From: an uncultured Acidobacteriota bacterium
Lineage (GTDB): Bacteria; Acidobacteriota; Terriglobia; Terriglobales; Acidobacteriaceae
Reading direction: 5' to 3'
Assembly (NCBI GenBank): GCA_903873705.1
Contig: CAIQPK010000059.1
Span: 1-64,000, forward strand
DNA: 64,000 nt
Part shown: positions 1-8,345 of the stretch, piece by piece
Layout of the letters: every line of letters starts with the position of its first letter
How positions within the stretch are numbered: the stretch's first letter is position 1
Notes under the pieces: model-generated
Seen by the model: the letters and a program-made list of their open reading frames with translations, nothing else
What the model was told of the DNA's origin: nothing
Database searches by the model: none
Translations under genes and position numbers: made by a program

Positions 1-795
1 AATTTGCGGCCGTGCCTGGCGTTTGCGGCTTTGGCGGAGAACTCGCCGCTGCGGCCGGAAGTCACGAAGGGTGTCGACATTCTGTTTGTGCGTGAGCTGC
101 TGGGTGGGCTGTATTTTGGCGAGCCGCGCTCGTGGGACAAGACGACCGGGCGCGCGATCAACACGATGGTCTACACGAAGGACGAAGTAGTGCGCGTGGC
201 AAAGATCGGTTTTGAGCTGGCGCAGGGGCGACGCAAGAAGCTGACGCAGGTGGACAAAGCGAACGTGCTGGAGTGCTCGCAGCTGTGGTGCGCGACGGTG
301 GATGAGTTGAAGAGTGCGTATCCAGATGTGACGGTGGAGCATCAGCTGGTGGATTCGATGGCGATCCATTTGATGAATCGTCCGCGGGACTTTGATGTGG
401 TGCTGACGGAGAATTTGTTTGGCGACATTTTGTCGGATGAGTCGGGCGTAATTTCGGGCTCGCTGGGCATGCTGCCTTCGGCGACCATCGGCGGCAAGGT
501 CAACCTCTACGAGCCAGTGCATGGCTCGGCGCCCGACATTGCTGGCCAGGGCAAGGCGAATCCGCTGGGCGCGATCCTGACGGCGGCGATGGTGCTACGC
601 CACTCGGGCAAGCTGGAGCAGGAAGCGCTGGCGGTGGAAGCTGCTGTTGCGGCGGTACTCGAAGCAGGCCATCGCACGCCGGATATTGCGCGCGGCAACA
701 CCGCCGTCACGGTGACGACGACGCAAATGGGCAAGCTGGTGCATGAGGCGCTGGCGCAGTCGATTGTGCGTGACCAGTCGCTGCACGGAGTTTAA
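1..795 (+). CDS. leuB: 3-isopropylmalate dehydrogenase, C-terminal part (5' end outside window)
   Basis: This is the NAD-dependent oxidative decarboxylase of leucine synthesis, converting 3-isopropylmalate to 2-oxoisocaproate. About 264 residues are visible, and the reading frame is open to the first base, so the N-terminal third is missing. Recognisable family stretches are SPLRPEVTKGVDILFVREL with GGLYFGEPR near the visible start, DSMAIHLMNRPRDFDVV (substrate and metal region), ENLFGDILSDE (metal-binding aspartates) and EPVHGSAPDIAGQGKANP (NAD-binding loop). It is the first visible gene of a Leu/Ile/Val operon; a small secreted-protein gene and then leuC follow on the same strand. Confidence 0.97.
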   Translation, partial: NLRPCLAFAALAENSPLRPEVTKGVDILFVRELLGGLYFGEPRSWDKTTGRAINTMVYTKDEVVRVAKIGFELAQGRRKKLTQVDKANVLECSQLWCATVDELKSAYPDVTVEHQLVDSMAIHLMNRPRDFDVVLTENLFGDILSDESGVISGSLGMLPSATIGGKVNLYEPVHGSAPDIAGQGKANPLGAILTAAMVLRHSGKLEQEALAVEAAVAAVLEAGHRTPDIARGNTAVTVTTTQMGKLVHEALAQSIVRDQSLHGV

Positions 796-834
796 CTTTC
801 GCGCTTGTTCGCAAACGAGGAATCAAGGATTTCT

Positions 835-1542
835 ATGCGCATGTTTTTTCAACTCGCCGCTGTGGTCGCTCTGACTGGAGCTATGGGTGGGCGTGCGCAG
901 ATTGTGAGCCCCGACAAGCTGGTGGCGCCGCCCCCGCGTGCGCCGGAGATTCGGCGGCACGACGTTAGCGATAACGATCTGCAATGGCTTTGGCAGTTCG
1001 CGCAACCTGTTCCCACGGGCAAGAAATTTTCGTTGCTCGCCGACGCGCGCTTCCCTGCTCTGCTGCGCGATGCACTGAAGGCGCCGCAGGCCATGTGGGG
1101 TGTCGGCGTTCCGCTGGGTGATGCGGCGCGGACGTTCCTCGGCGGCGAAGGTGTGGTGGCTTCCGCAGACAATCGCTACCTGACGGTGAGCGGTTGCGTC
1201 GTCGACCACTGCGATCAACGTGGCTTGTTATGGGTTGACCTTGGACAGCGCGAGCCTCTGATGGTGTTTGCAGGGCTGCGGTGGAATGAGGAAGGCAAAA
1301 TTCCCGGGCAGGCCGGGGCGCCGTTTACGCTATGGCTTTTCCCGGCGCGCGCGTTGGACGCGCACCAGTTGCCGGACGCGCTCAAGCTCGCACTGGAAGC
1401 CTGGGTTGAAGGCGATGGCTGCAAGCCCTACCAGATTTCGAACGCGATTGTGGTTGACCCGAGCGGCGTTCCGCATGTGATCGGGTCAATGGAAGCTGGA
1501 GTTCAACCCGCTATTTGCGCGCGCCCGACAGGCACGCATTAA
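835..1542 (+). CDS. predicted secreted protein of unknown function inside the leu operon
   Basis: The product is 235 residues and I do not recognise the family. The start is placed at ATG 835, which follows AAGGAT. An upstream in-frame TTG at 805 would spoil the signal peptide. Residues 1-22 ([22 protein letters not shown]) look like a Sec signal peptide with cleavage after AQ, and a Pro-rich mature start follows. A cysteine pair in CVVDHC near residue 121 faintly recalls the CKPHDC loop of Ivy-type lysozyme inhibitors, but that is only a visual echo. The gene lies 39 nt after leuB and ends 16 nt before leuC, so it should be cotranscribed with them. Confidence 0.75.
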   Translation: MRMFFQLAAVVALTGAMGGRAQIVSPDKLVAPPPRAPEIRRHDVSDNDLQWLWQFAQPVPTGKKFSLLADARFPALLRDALKAPQAMWGVGVPLGDAARTFLGGEGVVASADNRYLTVSGCVVDHCDQRGLLWVDLGQREPLMVFAGLRWNEEGKIPGQAGAPFTLWLFPARALDAHQLPDALKLALEAWVEGDGCKPYQISNAIVVDPSGVPHVIGSMEAGVQPAICARPTGTH

Positions 1543-1558
1543 AGACAGGACCGAATTG

Positions 1559-3019
1559 ATGAGCACACCGAACACAGTACAGACCTTTGCCCCTCGCACG
1601 ATGTTCGAAAAAGTGTGGGACGCCCATGTTGTTGCCGAGCCGGTCGGTGAGCCTTCGATCATCTACATCGACCTGCAACTGGTGCATGAAGTGACCTCGC
1701 CGCAGGCGTTCGATGGGCTAAGGCTGGCGGGGCGCAAGCTGCGGCGGCCGGACCGGCACATCGCCACGGTCGACCACAACGTGCCGACGACCAGCGTGCA
1801 CGATCGCCTGTTCATCGTCGACAAGATTGCGAATGCGCAGATCAACGCGCTGCGCAAGAACTGCGCAGAGTTTGGCATTGAGCTTTTCGACACCGAGGAC
1901 GCAAACCAGGGCATTGTGCACATGATTGGGCCGGAGCTGGGCGCGACCAAGCCAGGCATGACGATTGTGTGCGGCGACTCGCATACCAGCACGCATGGTG
2001 CGTTTGGCGCGCTGGCTTTCGGTATCGGCACCAGCGAAGTGGAACACGTGATGGCCACACAAACGCTGCCGCAGGACAAGCCGAAGACGTTCCGCATCAA
2101 CGTGGAAGGCGAGCTGCCTTATGGAGTGACGGCGAAGGACATCATCCTGCACATCATCGGACAGATTGGCACCGATGGCGCGACCGGAAGCGTGATCGAG
2201 TATGCGGGGTCGGCGATCCGGGCGCTCTCGATGGAAGGACGCATGACGGTCTGCAACATGAGCATTGAAGCCGGCGCGCGAGCGGGCATGATCGCTCCCG
2301 ACGAAACGACCTTTGCCTATCTGAAGGGCCGGCGGTTTGTGCCGCAGGGTGAGGCGTTCGATCTTGCCGTTGAGCAATGGCGCGCGCTGGTGACCGATGA
2401 GGGCGCGACGTTCGATCGCGAGATGCACATCGATGCGGCAACGCTGGCGCCTTCGGTGACGTGGGGAACGTCGCCGGGCATGGTGACGACGATTACGGGC
2501 ACCGTGCCCGTGCTTGAAGATGCAAGATCCGAGGCCGATCGCAAGAGCTTCGAGCGTGCGTTCGAGTACATGGACCTGAAGCCGGGAATGCTGGTCGAAG
2601 ACATCAAGGTGGACGCGGTGTTTGTGGGCTCGTGCACGAACGGACGCATTGAAGATCTGCGCGCCGCGGCCAGGGTAGTCAAGGGGTATCACGTTGCCAC
2701 GACAGTGCGCGCAATGATCGTACCGGGCTCTCAGAAAGTGAAAGCGCAAGCCGAAGACGAAGGTCTCGACGAAGTCTTCAAGACCGCCGGATTTGAATGG
2801 CGCGAGCCGGGCTGCTCAATGTGCCTGGGGATGAACCCGGATATTTTGTCGCCAGGTGAGCGGTGCGCTTCGACCTCAAACCGCAACTTCGAAGGACGGC
2901 AGGGGCGCGGTGGAAGGACTCACTTGCTCTCGCCCGAGATGGCGGCTGCAGCGGCGATCACGGGGCACCTTACCGATGTGCGGGAGTGGAAGTTCGATAA
3001 CGAAGGAGCTGCGCGCTAA
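1559..3019 (+). CDS. leuC: 3-isopropylmalate dehydratase large subunit
   Basis: With LeuD this forms isopropylmalate isomerase, an aconitase-family [4Fe-4S] enzyme that converts 2- to 3-isopropylmalate. The product is 486 residues, slightly longer than the usual ~470. Cluster ligands are visible as Cys359 in GSCTNGR and Cys419/Cys422 in GCSMC. HxST-type substrate motifs occur in [20 protein letters not shown]. The start is ATG 1559, 8 nt after AGGA, rather than TTG 1556. The stop TAA shares one base with the leuD ATG (TAATG), which indicates translational coupling of the two subunits. A short insertion around [20 protein letters not shown] is normal for the family. Confidence 0.97.
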   Translation: MSTPNTVQTFAPRTMFEKVWDAHVVAEPVGEPSIIYIDLQLVHEVTSPQAFDGLRLAGRKLRRPDRHIATVDHNVPTTSVHDRLFIVDKIANAQINALRKNCAEFGIELFDTEDANQGIVHMIGPELGATKPGMTIVCGDSHTSTHGAFGALAFGIGTSEVEHVMATQTLPQDKPKTFRINVEGELPYGVTAKDIILHIIGQIGTDGATGSVIEYAGSAIRALSMEGRMTVCNMSIEAGARAGMIAPDETTFAYLKGRRFVPQGEAFDLAVEQWRALVTDEGATFDREMHIDAATLAPSVTWGTSPGMVTTITGTVPVLEDARSEADRKSFERAFEYMDLKPGMLVEDIKVDAVFVGSCTNGRIEDLRAAARVVKGYHVATTVRAMIVPGSQKVKAQAEDEGLDEVFKTAGFEWREPGCSMCLGMNPDILSPGERCASTSNRNFEGRQGRGGRTHLLSPEMAAAAAITGHLTDVREWKFDNEGAAR

Positions 3020-3657
3020 TGAAGCCGATCAACATCATCACCTCGACCGCAGTGCCGCTACCACTGCCCAATATCGATACCGACCAAATTATTCCGAAGC
3101 AGTTTTTGAAGCGCATCGAGCGTACGGGGTATGAGGACTTTCTGTTTTACGACTGGCGCTACAACCTGGATACGCCGGACCACGTGGACGAGCGCAAGGA
3201 CTTCGTGCTGAACAAGCCGGAGTACAAGGGCTCGCAAATATTGATTGCCGAGCGCAACTTTGGCTGCGGAAGCTCACGCGAACACGCGGCGTGGGCGATC
3301 AGCCAGTATGGCTTTCTGGTGGTGATCGCACCGACGTTCGCGGACATTTTCTATTCGAACGCGGGCAAGAACGGCATCATCCTGGCCCGGCTGACAGAAG
3401 AAGAAGTGCAGACGCTGCTGGCGAAGTCCACCGCAAATCCCAAGCACCTATTGACGGTGAACCTCGAAGCGCAGACGGTGACCGATGCGGATGGCTTCAG
3501 CGCGCACTTCGATATTGACCCCTTCCGCAAGCATTGCCTGTTGAATGGGCTGGATGACATTGGGCTGACGCTGCTACATGAGGATGCGCTGGATAAGTTT
3601 GAGGCCAAGCACAACGATGAGTTCTGGCTGGCGCCGAAGAAGGACGAAGCTGCATAG
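3019..3657 (+). CDS. leuD: 3-isopropylmalate dehydratase small subunit
   Basis: This is the swivelling small subunit of isopropylmalate isomerase, 212 residues, close to the family length. Typical stretches are PLPNIDTDQIIPKQFLK near residue 15, the NFGCGSSREHAAWA loop near residue 76, and IFYSNAGKNGI near residue 113. It overlaps the leuC stop by one base, so initiation probably depends on leuC translation. The next gene, a lipoprotein, begins 28 nt downstream with its own ribosome binding site. Confidence 0.97.
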   Translation: MKPINIITSTAVPLPLPNIDTDQIIPKQFLKRIERTGYEDFLFYDWRYNLDTPDHVDERKDFVLNKPEYKGSQILIAERNFGCGSSREHAAWAISQYGFLVVIAPTFADIFYSNAGKNGIILARLTEEEVQTLLAKSTANPKHLLTVNLEAQTVTDADGFSAHFDIDPFRKHCLLNGLDDIGLTLLHEDALDKFEAKHNDEFWLAPKKDEAA

Positions 3658-3685
3658 CTGGTCGCGACGCGTGAGAGGAGCAGGC

Positions 3686-4573
3686 ATGAAGATGGGCGTT
3701 GATGTGATGACGAACGGTGTGCGTGTCTCACTGCTGTGCGGTGCGATGGCGTTGGCCGGCTGCAAGAGCAAGCCCGTTGAACAGGCACCGGCTCCAGCGC
3801 CGAAGAAGCCGGCTGTGATGGACGCCGCTGCACGTGCGAAGGCGGCCGCAGCCGCGGCGGCGCACCCGGCATTCAAGATCTTCAAGCAGAAGATCGATAT
3901 GCCGGTGGTGATCGTCGTCGCTGAGAAAACGACCGATGAGCAGTTGAAGAATCTGCTGTGGTTCCTGCGCGGCAAGGTGCGCGACGACAAGTTCAAGGAG
4001 CTGGGTTTGCAGCCTACGGCTGACCAGTTCGATACGCCGGGTTATAGCTCGGGGCGGATTGATGTATATCGCGGAGCGAAGTGCGCGAACGAAGTGTTCA
4101 TTACCAGCGGACCCGATCCCTGCGGATCGACGGTGAGCCACCGGTCGGCGAACTATCACTGGGGCGACGGCGGCAATCGCCATGCCGACGGCGGCAGCGT
4201 GATTGGGCAGGATGGCAAGGACACGCTGGTGTTCGATGCGGGCGACGGCTGGCAAAGCGATGCCGAAGCGGCGAAGGATCCCGATGGCAGCGTGAAGAAG
4301 CTGGACCAGGCGCGCATCCGGTACGCGCAGGAGCAGACTGCCGAGATGCTCAAGAAGCAGTACGACACGCGGTTCTACGTTGACGAGCCGGATGATGTGC
4401 TGAACGTGGTGTCGCGCCAGTTCCTGGTGGAGGCGACGATGAACTCGTTTCTGACCCAGTTCAAAGTGCTGGAGCTGGACCACGCGTGCGCGCTGCACTT
4501 CACGGGAATCAACCTTATTCCGCGTGGCCAGAAGGGCCATGTTTATCCGCTGGATTGTTCGGCGGCAAAGTAG
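3686..4573 (+). CDS. predicted lipoprotein of unknown function inside the leu/ilv operon
   Basis: The product is 295 residues. The start is ATG 3686 after GAGAGGAG; further upstream starts run into leuD. The N-terminus has a hydrophobic stretch ending in a lipobox (MALAGC, Cys26), followed by a Pro/Ala/Lys-rich linker (PVEQAPAPAPKKPA) and an Ala-rich helix, as in surface-tethered lipoproteins. The rest is soluble and contains two cysteine-bearing stretches (GAKCANEVF and PDPCGSTVS). I do not recognise a domain. It sits between leuD and ilvD, and the ilvD start follows after 26 nt, so it is part of the biosynthetic transcript without an obvious metabolic role. Confidence 0.75.
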   Translation: MKMGVDVMTNGVRVSLLCGAMALAGCKSKPVEQAPAPAPKKPAVMDAAARAKAAAAAAAHPAFKIFKQKIDMPVVIVVAEKTTDEQLKNLLWFLRGKVRDDKFKELGLQPTADQFDTPGYSSGRIDVYRGAKCANEVFITSGPDPCGSTVSHRSANYHWGDGGNRHADGGSVIGQDGKDTLVFDAGDGWQSDAEAAKDPDGSVKKLDQARIRYAQEQTAEMLKKQYDTRFYVDEPDDVLNVVSRQFLVEATMNSFLTQFKVLELDHACALHFTGINLIPRGQKGHVYPLDCSAAK

Positions 4574-4599
4574 CTGCAGGAATTTTTACGGAGAAGAAA

Positions 4600-6318
4600 T
4601 TGAGTAATCAAGGCACTGGCAAGACCCACTCGAACGTATTGACCGAAGGCCCTTCGCGCGCCGCTGCGCGTGCGATGCTGCGCGGGGTTGGCTTCAGCAA
4701 AGATGACCTGCACAAGCCGATCATCGGCATTGCGAATACGTGGACCGAAATCGGGCCGTGCAACTATCACCTGCGCGACGTGGCCGAGGCCGTGAAGCAG
4801 GGCGTGCGCGAAGCCGGCGGGACGCCCATGGAGTTCAACACCGTTACGATTTCCGACGGCATCACCATGGGCACGCAGGGCATGAAGGCCTCGCTGATTT
4901 CACGCGAGGTCATTGCGGATTCCATCGAGCTGGTGTCGCGGGGTAACAGCTTCGACGGGCTGGTGTGCATCGCGGGTTGCGACAAGAACATGCCCGGCGC
5001 CGTGATGGCGCTGGCGCGGCTCGATATCCCGGGGCTGATGCTCTATGGCGGGTCGATCATGCCGGGACACCTGCACGTGGGCGCGGACGGCAAGCCTGCG
5101 AGCGGCGGCAATGAAATCGACATTACGATTCAGCAGGTGTTTGAAGCCATTGGCTCACATGCGGCCGGCAAGATTACCGATGCGCAGCTCGAAGCGGTAG
5201 AAGCTGCAGCGTGCCCCGGGCCGGGCGCGTGCGGTGGGCAGTTTACTGCGAACACGATGGCGATGGCGGGTGAGTTTATGGGCATCTCGCCGATACAGCT
5301 GACGGGCGTGCCGGCGATGTCGCCGGAGAAGCACGCGGCCTCGCGCGAAGCGGGCAAGCTGGTGATGGACCTGGCGCGCGCCGGGGTGAAGCCGTCGCAG
5401 ATTATTACGCGTGAGTCGCTGGAAGATGCGATCGCGGCGGTGTGTGCTTCGGGCGGGTCGACCAATGCGGTGATGCACCTGATCGCGATTGCGCACGAGC
5501 TCGAGATTCCGCTGAACGTTGAGGACTTTGACATCATCAGCGAGAAGACGCCGTTCATCTGCGACTTGCAGCCGGGCGGCAAGATGGTGGCGAAGGACTA
5601 CCAGGATGCGGGCGGCTCGCGTGTGCTGGCGGCGCGGCTGGTGGAAAAGAATCTGCTGAATGGCAACACACCCACTGTGACCGGCAAGACGCTGCGCGAA
5701 GAAGCTGCGCTGGCCGTTGAAACACCGGGCCAGCCGGTGATTCGGCCGTGGAGCGATCCGCTGAAGTCGACGGGAGGCCTGGTCATTCTGAAAGGGAACC
5801 TTGCGCCGGAAGGTTGCGTGGTGAAGGTTGCCGGGCATGCGCGGATTCATCACACCGGACCGGCGCGTGTGTTCGATAGCGAAGACCTTTGCTTCGCCGC
5901 GGTGAACGAGGGCCGCGTGCAGCCGAATGATGTGCTGGTGATTCGCTATGAAGGACCGCGCGGCGGGCCTGGGATGCGCGAGATGCTCGCGGTGACGGCG
6001 GCGATCAAGGGCATTCCGGAGCTTTCGGATTCGGTGGCACTGCTGACGGATGGGCGCTTCTCGGGCGCGACGCGTGGGCTGATGGCAGGGCACGTGGCGC
6101 CGGAAGCGCAGCTCGGCGGGCCGATTGGCGCGGTACGCGAGGGTGACACGATTACGTTCGATATTCCGGGGCGGAAGCTGACGCTGAATGTCTCGGATGA
6201 AGAGATTGCGGAGCGGATGAAGGATTTCAAGGCGCCGGAGCCGCGGTATAAGCGCGGTGTGTTTGCGAAGTATGCGGCCACGGTGAGCAGTGCGAGTGAA
6301 GGAGCGGTGACGACGTGA
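4600..6318 (+). CDS. ilvD: dihydroxy-acid dehydratase
   Basis: This Fe-S enzyme dehydrates 2,3-dihydroxy-isovalerate and its methylvalerate analogue, the penultimate step of Val/Ile synthesis. The product is 572 residues. Iron-sulfur ligand regions are visible as Cys123/Cys127 (CIAGCDKNMPG) and Cys205/Cys211 (CPGPGACGG), and the C-terminal barrel has the family motif DGRFSGATRG. The start is TTG 4600 directly after ACGGAGAAG; longer forms would overlap the upstream lipoprotein and lack similarity. Its TGA overlaps the GTG start of the next small gene (GTGA), so the two are coupled. Confidence 0.97.
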   Translation: MSNQGTGKTHSNVLTEGPSRAAARAMLRGVGFSKDDLHKPIIGIANTWTEIGPCNYHLRDVAEAVKQGVREAGGTPMEFNTVTISDGITMGTQGMKASLISREVIADSIELVSRGNSFDGLVCIAGCDKNMPGAVMALARLDIPGLMLYGGSIMPGHLHVGADGKPASGGNEIDITIQQVFEAIGSHAAGKITDAQLEAVEAAACPGPGACGGQFTANTMAMAGEFMGISPIQLTGVPAMSPEKHAASREAGKLVMDLARAGVKPSQIITRESLEDAIAAVCASGGSTNAVMHLIAIAHELEIPLNVEDFDIISEKTPFICDLQPGGKMVAKDYQDAGGSRVLAARLVEKNLLNGNTPTVTGKTLREEAALAVETPGQPVIRPWSDPLKSTGGLVILKGNLAPEGCVVKVAGHARIHHTGPARVFDSEDLCFAAVNEGRVQPNDVLVIRYEGPRGGPGMREMLAVTAAIKGIPELSDSVALLTDGRFSGATRGLMAGHVAPEAQLGGPIGAVREGDTITFDIPGRKLTLNVSDEEIAERMKDFKAPEPRYKRGVFAKYAATVSSASEGAVTT

Positions 6319-6527
6319 ACACTGAGGGCTTCGAGAAGCTAGCAATAGCCGACGCGGGTTGGACAACGCTTTTTCGTGACCCTCAGAGCAAGCGTTTGAT
6401 AGAGCGCAGGTTTCCGAGCAGCGAGATGCAGGGCGGAGGACCGCCGGCTTTTGTAGAGCTAACGCTGGACGAAGCGCGTGCGAAGTACAAACTCGAGAAT
6501 TTGCAAGGAGCGATCGATGGCAAATAA
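6315..6527 (+). CDS. Imm27-like small protein embedded between ilvD and ilvB
   Basis: A 70-residue protein starts at GTG 6315, which overlaps the ilvD stop (GTGA). It ends inside the ilvB start region, overlapping ilvB by 11 nt. The stretches GWTTLFRDPQSKR, SSEMQGGGPP and the EARAKY tail match my memory of the Imm27 immunity-protein family (usual pattern GWETLYRDP...YPQSEMHGGGPP). That family normally protects against polymorphic toxins. No toxin gene is adjacent. Both ends are fused into the operon by overlaps, so it is translated along with ilvD and ilvB. Function here is unknown: it may be a domesticated immunity fold. Family call is moderate; presence as a real gene is supported by the tight overlaps. 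Confidence 0.7.
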   Translation: MNTEGFEKLAIADAGWTTLFRDPQSKRLIERRFPSSEMQGGGPPAFVELTLDEARAKYKLENLQGAIDGK

Positions 6528-8277
6528 CAATCAACATCCCACACTCACCGGTTCTGAAATTCTCTGGGCGACGCTTGCCGGCGAAGGCACCACTACCGTC
6601 TTCGGCTATCCCGGTGGCGCTATTCTGCCGATCTACGATGCGCTGCGGAAGTTTCCGACGATCCATCATGTGCTGGTGCGGCATGAGCAGGGCGCGAGCC
6701 ACATGGCTGATGGCTATGCGCGCGCCTCGGGACGCGTGGGCGTGTGCATGGCGACGTCGGGGCCCGGTGCGACGAACCTGGTGACGGGGCTCGCTACGGC
6801 GATGCTCGACTCGATACCGATGATTGCGATCACGGGACAGGTGTCGTCGAAAGTGCTGGGTTCGGATGCGTTTCAGGAAGTGGACATCACGGGCATTACG
6901 CTGCCGATCACGAAGCACAACTTCCTGGTGACGCGCGCGGAAGAGATTGCACCGACAGTACGTAAGGCGTTCCAGATTGCGACCAGCGGACGGCCGGGGC
7001 CGGTGCTCATCGACATTACGAAGGATGCGCAGCAGGCAACGGCGACGTTCGACTTCGACGCTGCGGCGCCGGGCGCGGCACGGCCGCATCCGATGCTGCG
7101 CGCGGAGTCTGCCGCGATGCGCGAGGCGATTGCGCTGATCAAGCAGGCGAAGAAGCCGATCATCCTGGCCGGGCATGGGATCGTGGAGTCGGGCGCGGAG
7201 GCTGAGGTGATTGCGTTTGCGGAGTCGCAGAAGATTCCGATTGCGACCACGCTGCTCGGGCTGGGCTGTGTGCCGGCGGCGCATCCGCTGCAGCTGGGCA
7301 TGATGGGCATGCACGGCGAGTCGTGGGTGAACAACGCGATTCAGCAGGCGGACCTGCTGCTGGCGTTCGGCATGCGTTTTGACGATCGCGTGACGGGAAA
7401 CCTGGCGAGCTATTCGCCGAACTCGAAGAAGATCCACATTGAGATCGATCCGAGCGAGATCAACAAGAATGTGCGCGCGGACGTGGCGCTGATTGGTGAC
7501 TTGAAGAGCGTGCTGCAGGTGCTGCTGCCGCAGTTGCAGCCAAAGAGCGCGGACGCGGGCGCGTGGCTCGACGAAATCAACGCCAGCAAGGGTACGGCGG
7601 CAGTGCGCGACATCATCAACCTGCCCGACAACGGGCACCTGTATGCCGCGCATGTGATTCACGACATCTGGCGCGAGGCGCAGGCGGCGGGGCGGCTGAA
7701 TGAAACGATCGTCGTTACCGACGTGGGACAGCACCAGATGTGGGAGGCGCAGTACTTCAAGCACGAAGCGCCGCGTACGCTGGTGACGAGCGGCGGCCTG
7801 GGCACGATGGGCTTTGCACTGCCGGCAGCGATTGGCGCGAAGGTGGCGTGCCCCGAGAAGGACGTCTGGGTCATCGCCGGCGATGGCGGTTTCCAGATGA
7901 CGGCGGCGGAGCTTTCGACCATTGTGCAGGAAGGCCTGGCGATCAATGTCGCCATCATCAATAACGGCTTCCTGGGCATGGTGCGGCAGTGGCAGGAGAC
8001 GTTCTACGAGAAGAACTATTCGGCGTCGCCCATCCTGTCGCCGGACTTTGTGATGCTGGCCGCGGCGCACGGTATTGCCGGTGCTCACGTGGAGAAGCGC
8101 GCTGATGTGATACCTACAGTGACCAAGGCTCGGACGAGCGGCAAAGCGTTCCTGATCAACTTCCAGGTTGAAAAGGAAGATGGCGTGTATCCGATGATTG
8201 CGCCGGGAGCTGCGCTGCATGAAATGGTGCGCCGGCCGCAGAGTGATCCGCTACTGGAGACGGCCGAGGACGAGTAG
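6517..8277 (+). CDS. ilvB: acetolactate synthase large (catalytic) subunit
   Basis: This thiamine-diphosphate enzyme condenses pyruvate with pyruvate or 2-oxobutyrate, the first common step of Val/Leu/Ile synthesis. The product is 586 residues. The cofactor-activating Glu57 lies in RHEQGASHMADGYARASG, and the ThDP/Mg motif begins at GDGGF (Asp456) and ends in INN near residue 482. An FAD-binding middle domain is present. The start is ATG 6517, 6 nt after AAGGAG; it overlaps the upstream 70-residue gene by 11 nt. The regulatory subunit ilvN is 2.5 kb downstream, separated by a glucosidase and an acetyltransferase gene, which is unusual because ilvB and ilvN normally abut. Confidence 0.97.
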   Translation: MANNNQHPTLTGSEILWATLAGEGTTTVFGYPGGAILPIYDALRKFPTIHHVLVRHEQGASHMADGYARASGRVGVCMATSGPGATNLVTGLATAMLDSIPMIAITGQVSSKVLGSDAFQEVDITGITLPITKHNFLVTRAEEIAPTVRKAFQIATSGRPGPVLIDITKDAQQATATFDFDAAAPGAARPHPMLRAESAAMREAIALIKQAKKPIILAGHGIVESGAEAEVIAFAESQKIPIATTLLGLGCVPAAHPLQLGMMGMHGESWVNNAIQQADLLLAFGMRFDDRVTGNLASYSPNSKKIHIEIDPSEINKNVRADVALIGDLKSVLQVLLPQLQPKSADAGAWLDEINASKGTAAVRDIINLPDNGHLYAAHVIHDIWREAQAAGRLNETIVVTDVGQHQMWEAQYFKHEAPRTLVTSGGLGTMGFALPAAIGAKVACPEKDVWVIAGDGGFQMTAAELSTIVQEGLAINVAIINNGFLGMVRQWQETFYEKNYSASPILSPDFVMLAAAHGIAGAHVEKRADVIPTVTKARTSGKAFLINFQVEKEDGVYPMIAPGAALHEMVRRPQSDPLLETAEDE

Positions 8278-8345
8278 TTTGCTCTATTGAAAGCGAGCGC
8301 GGCCAGCCCCGCCGGACCGCGCACCTGCAGTTCCCTGTGACACTC

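Noticed and set aside
835-1542. Calling the secreted protein a lysozyme inhibitor (Ivy-like) from its CVVDHC motif
   Set aside because: The resemblance is a six-residue pattern only; size, position and the rest of the sequence give no support.
5155-8220. A 1021-residue open frame on the minus strand opposite ilvD and ilvB
   Set aside because: It is extremely Arg/His-rich with no domain, has no ribosome binding site, and covers two certain genes; it is a codon-bias shadow of the GC-rich sequence.
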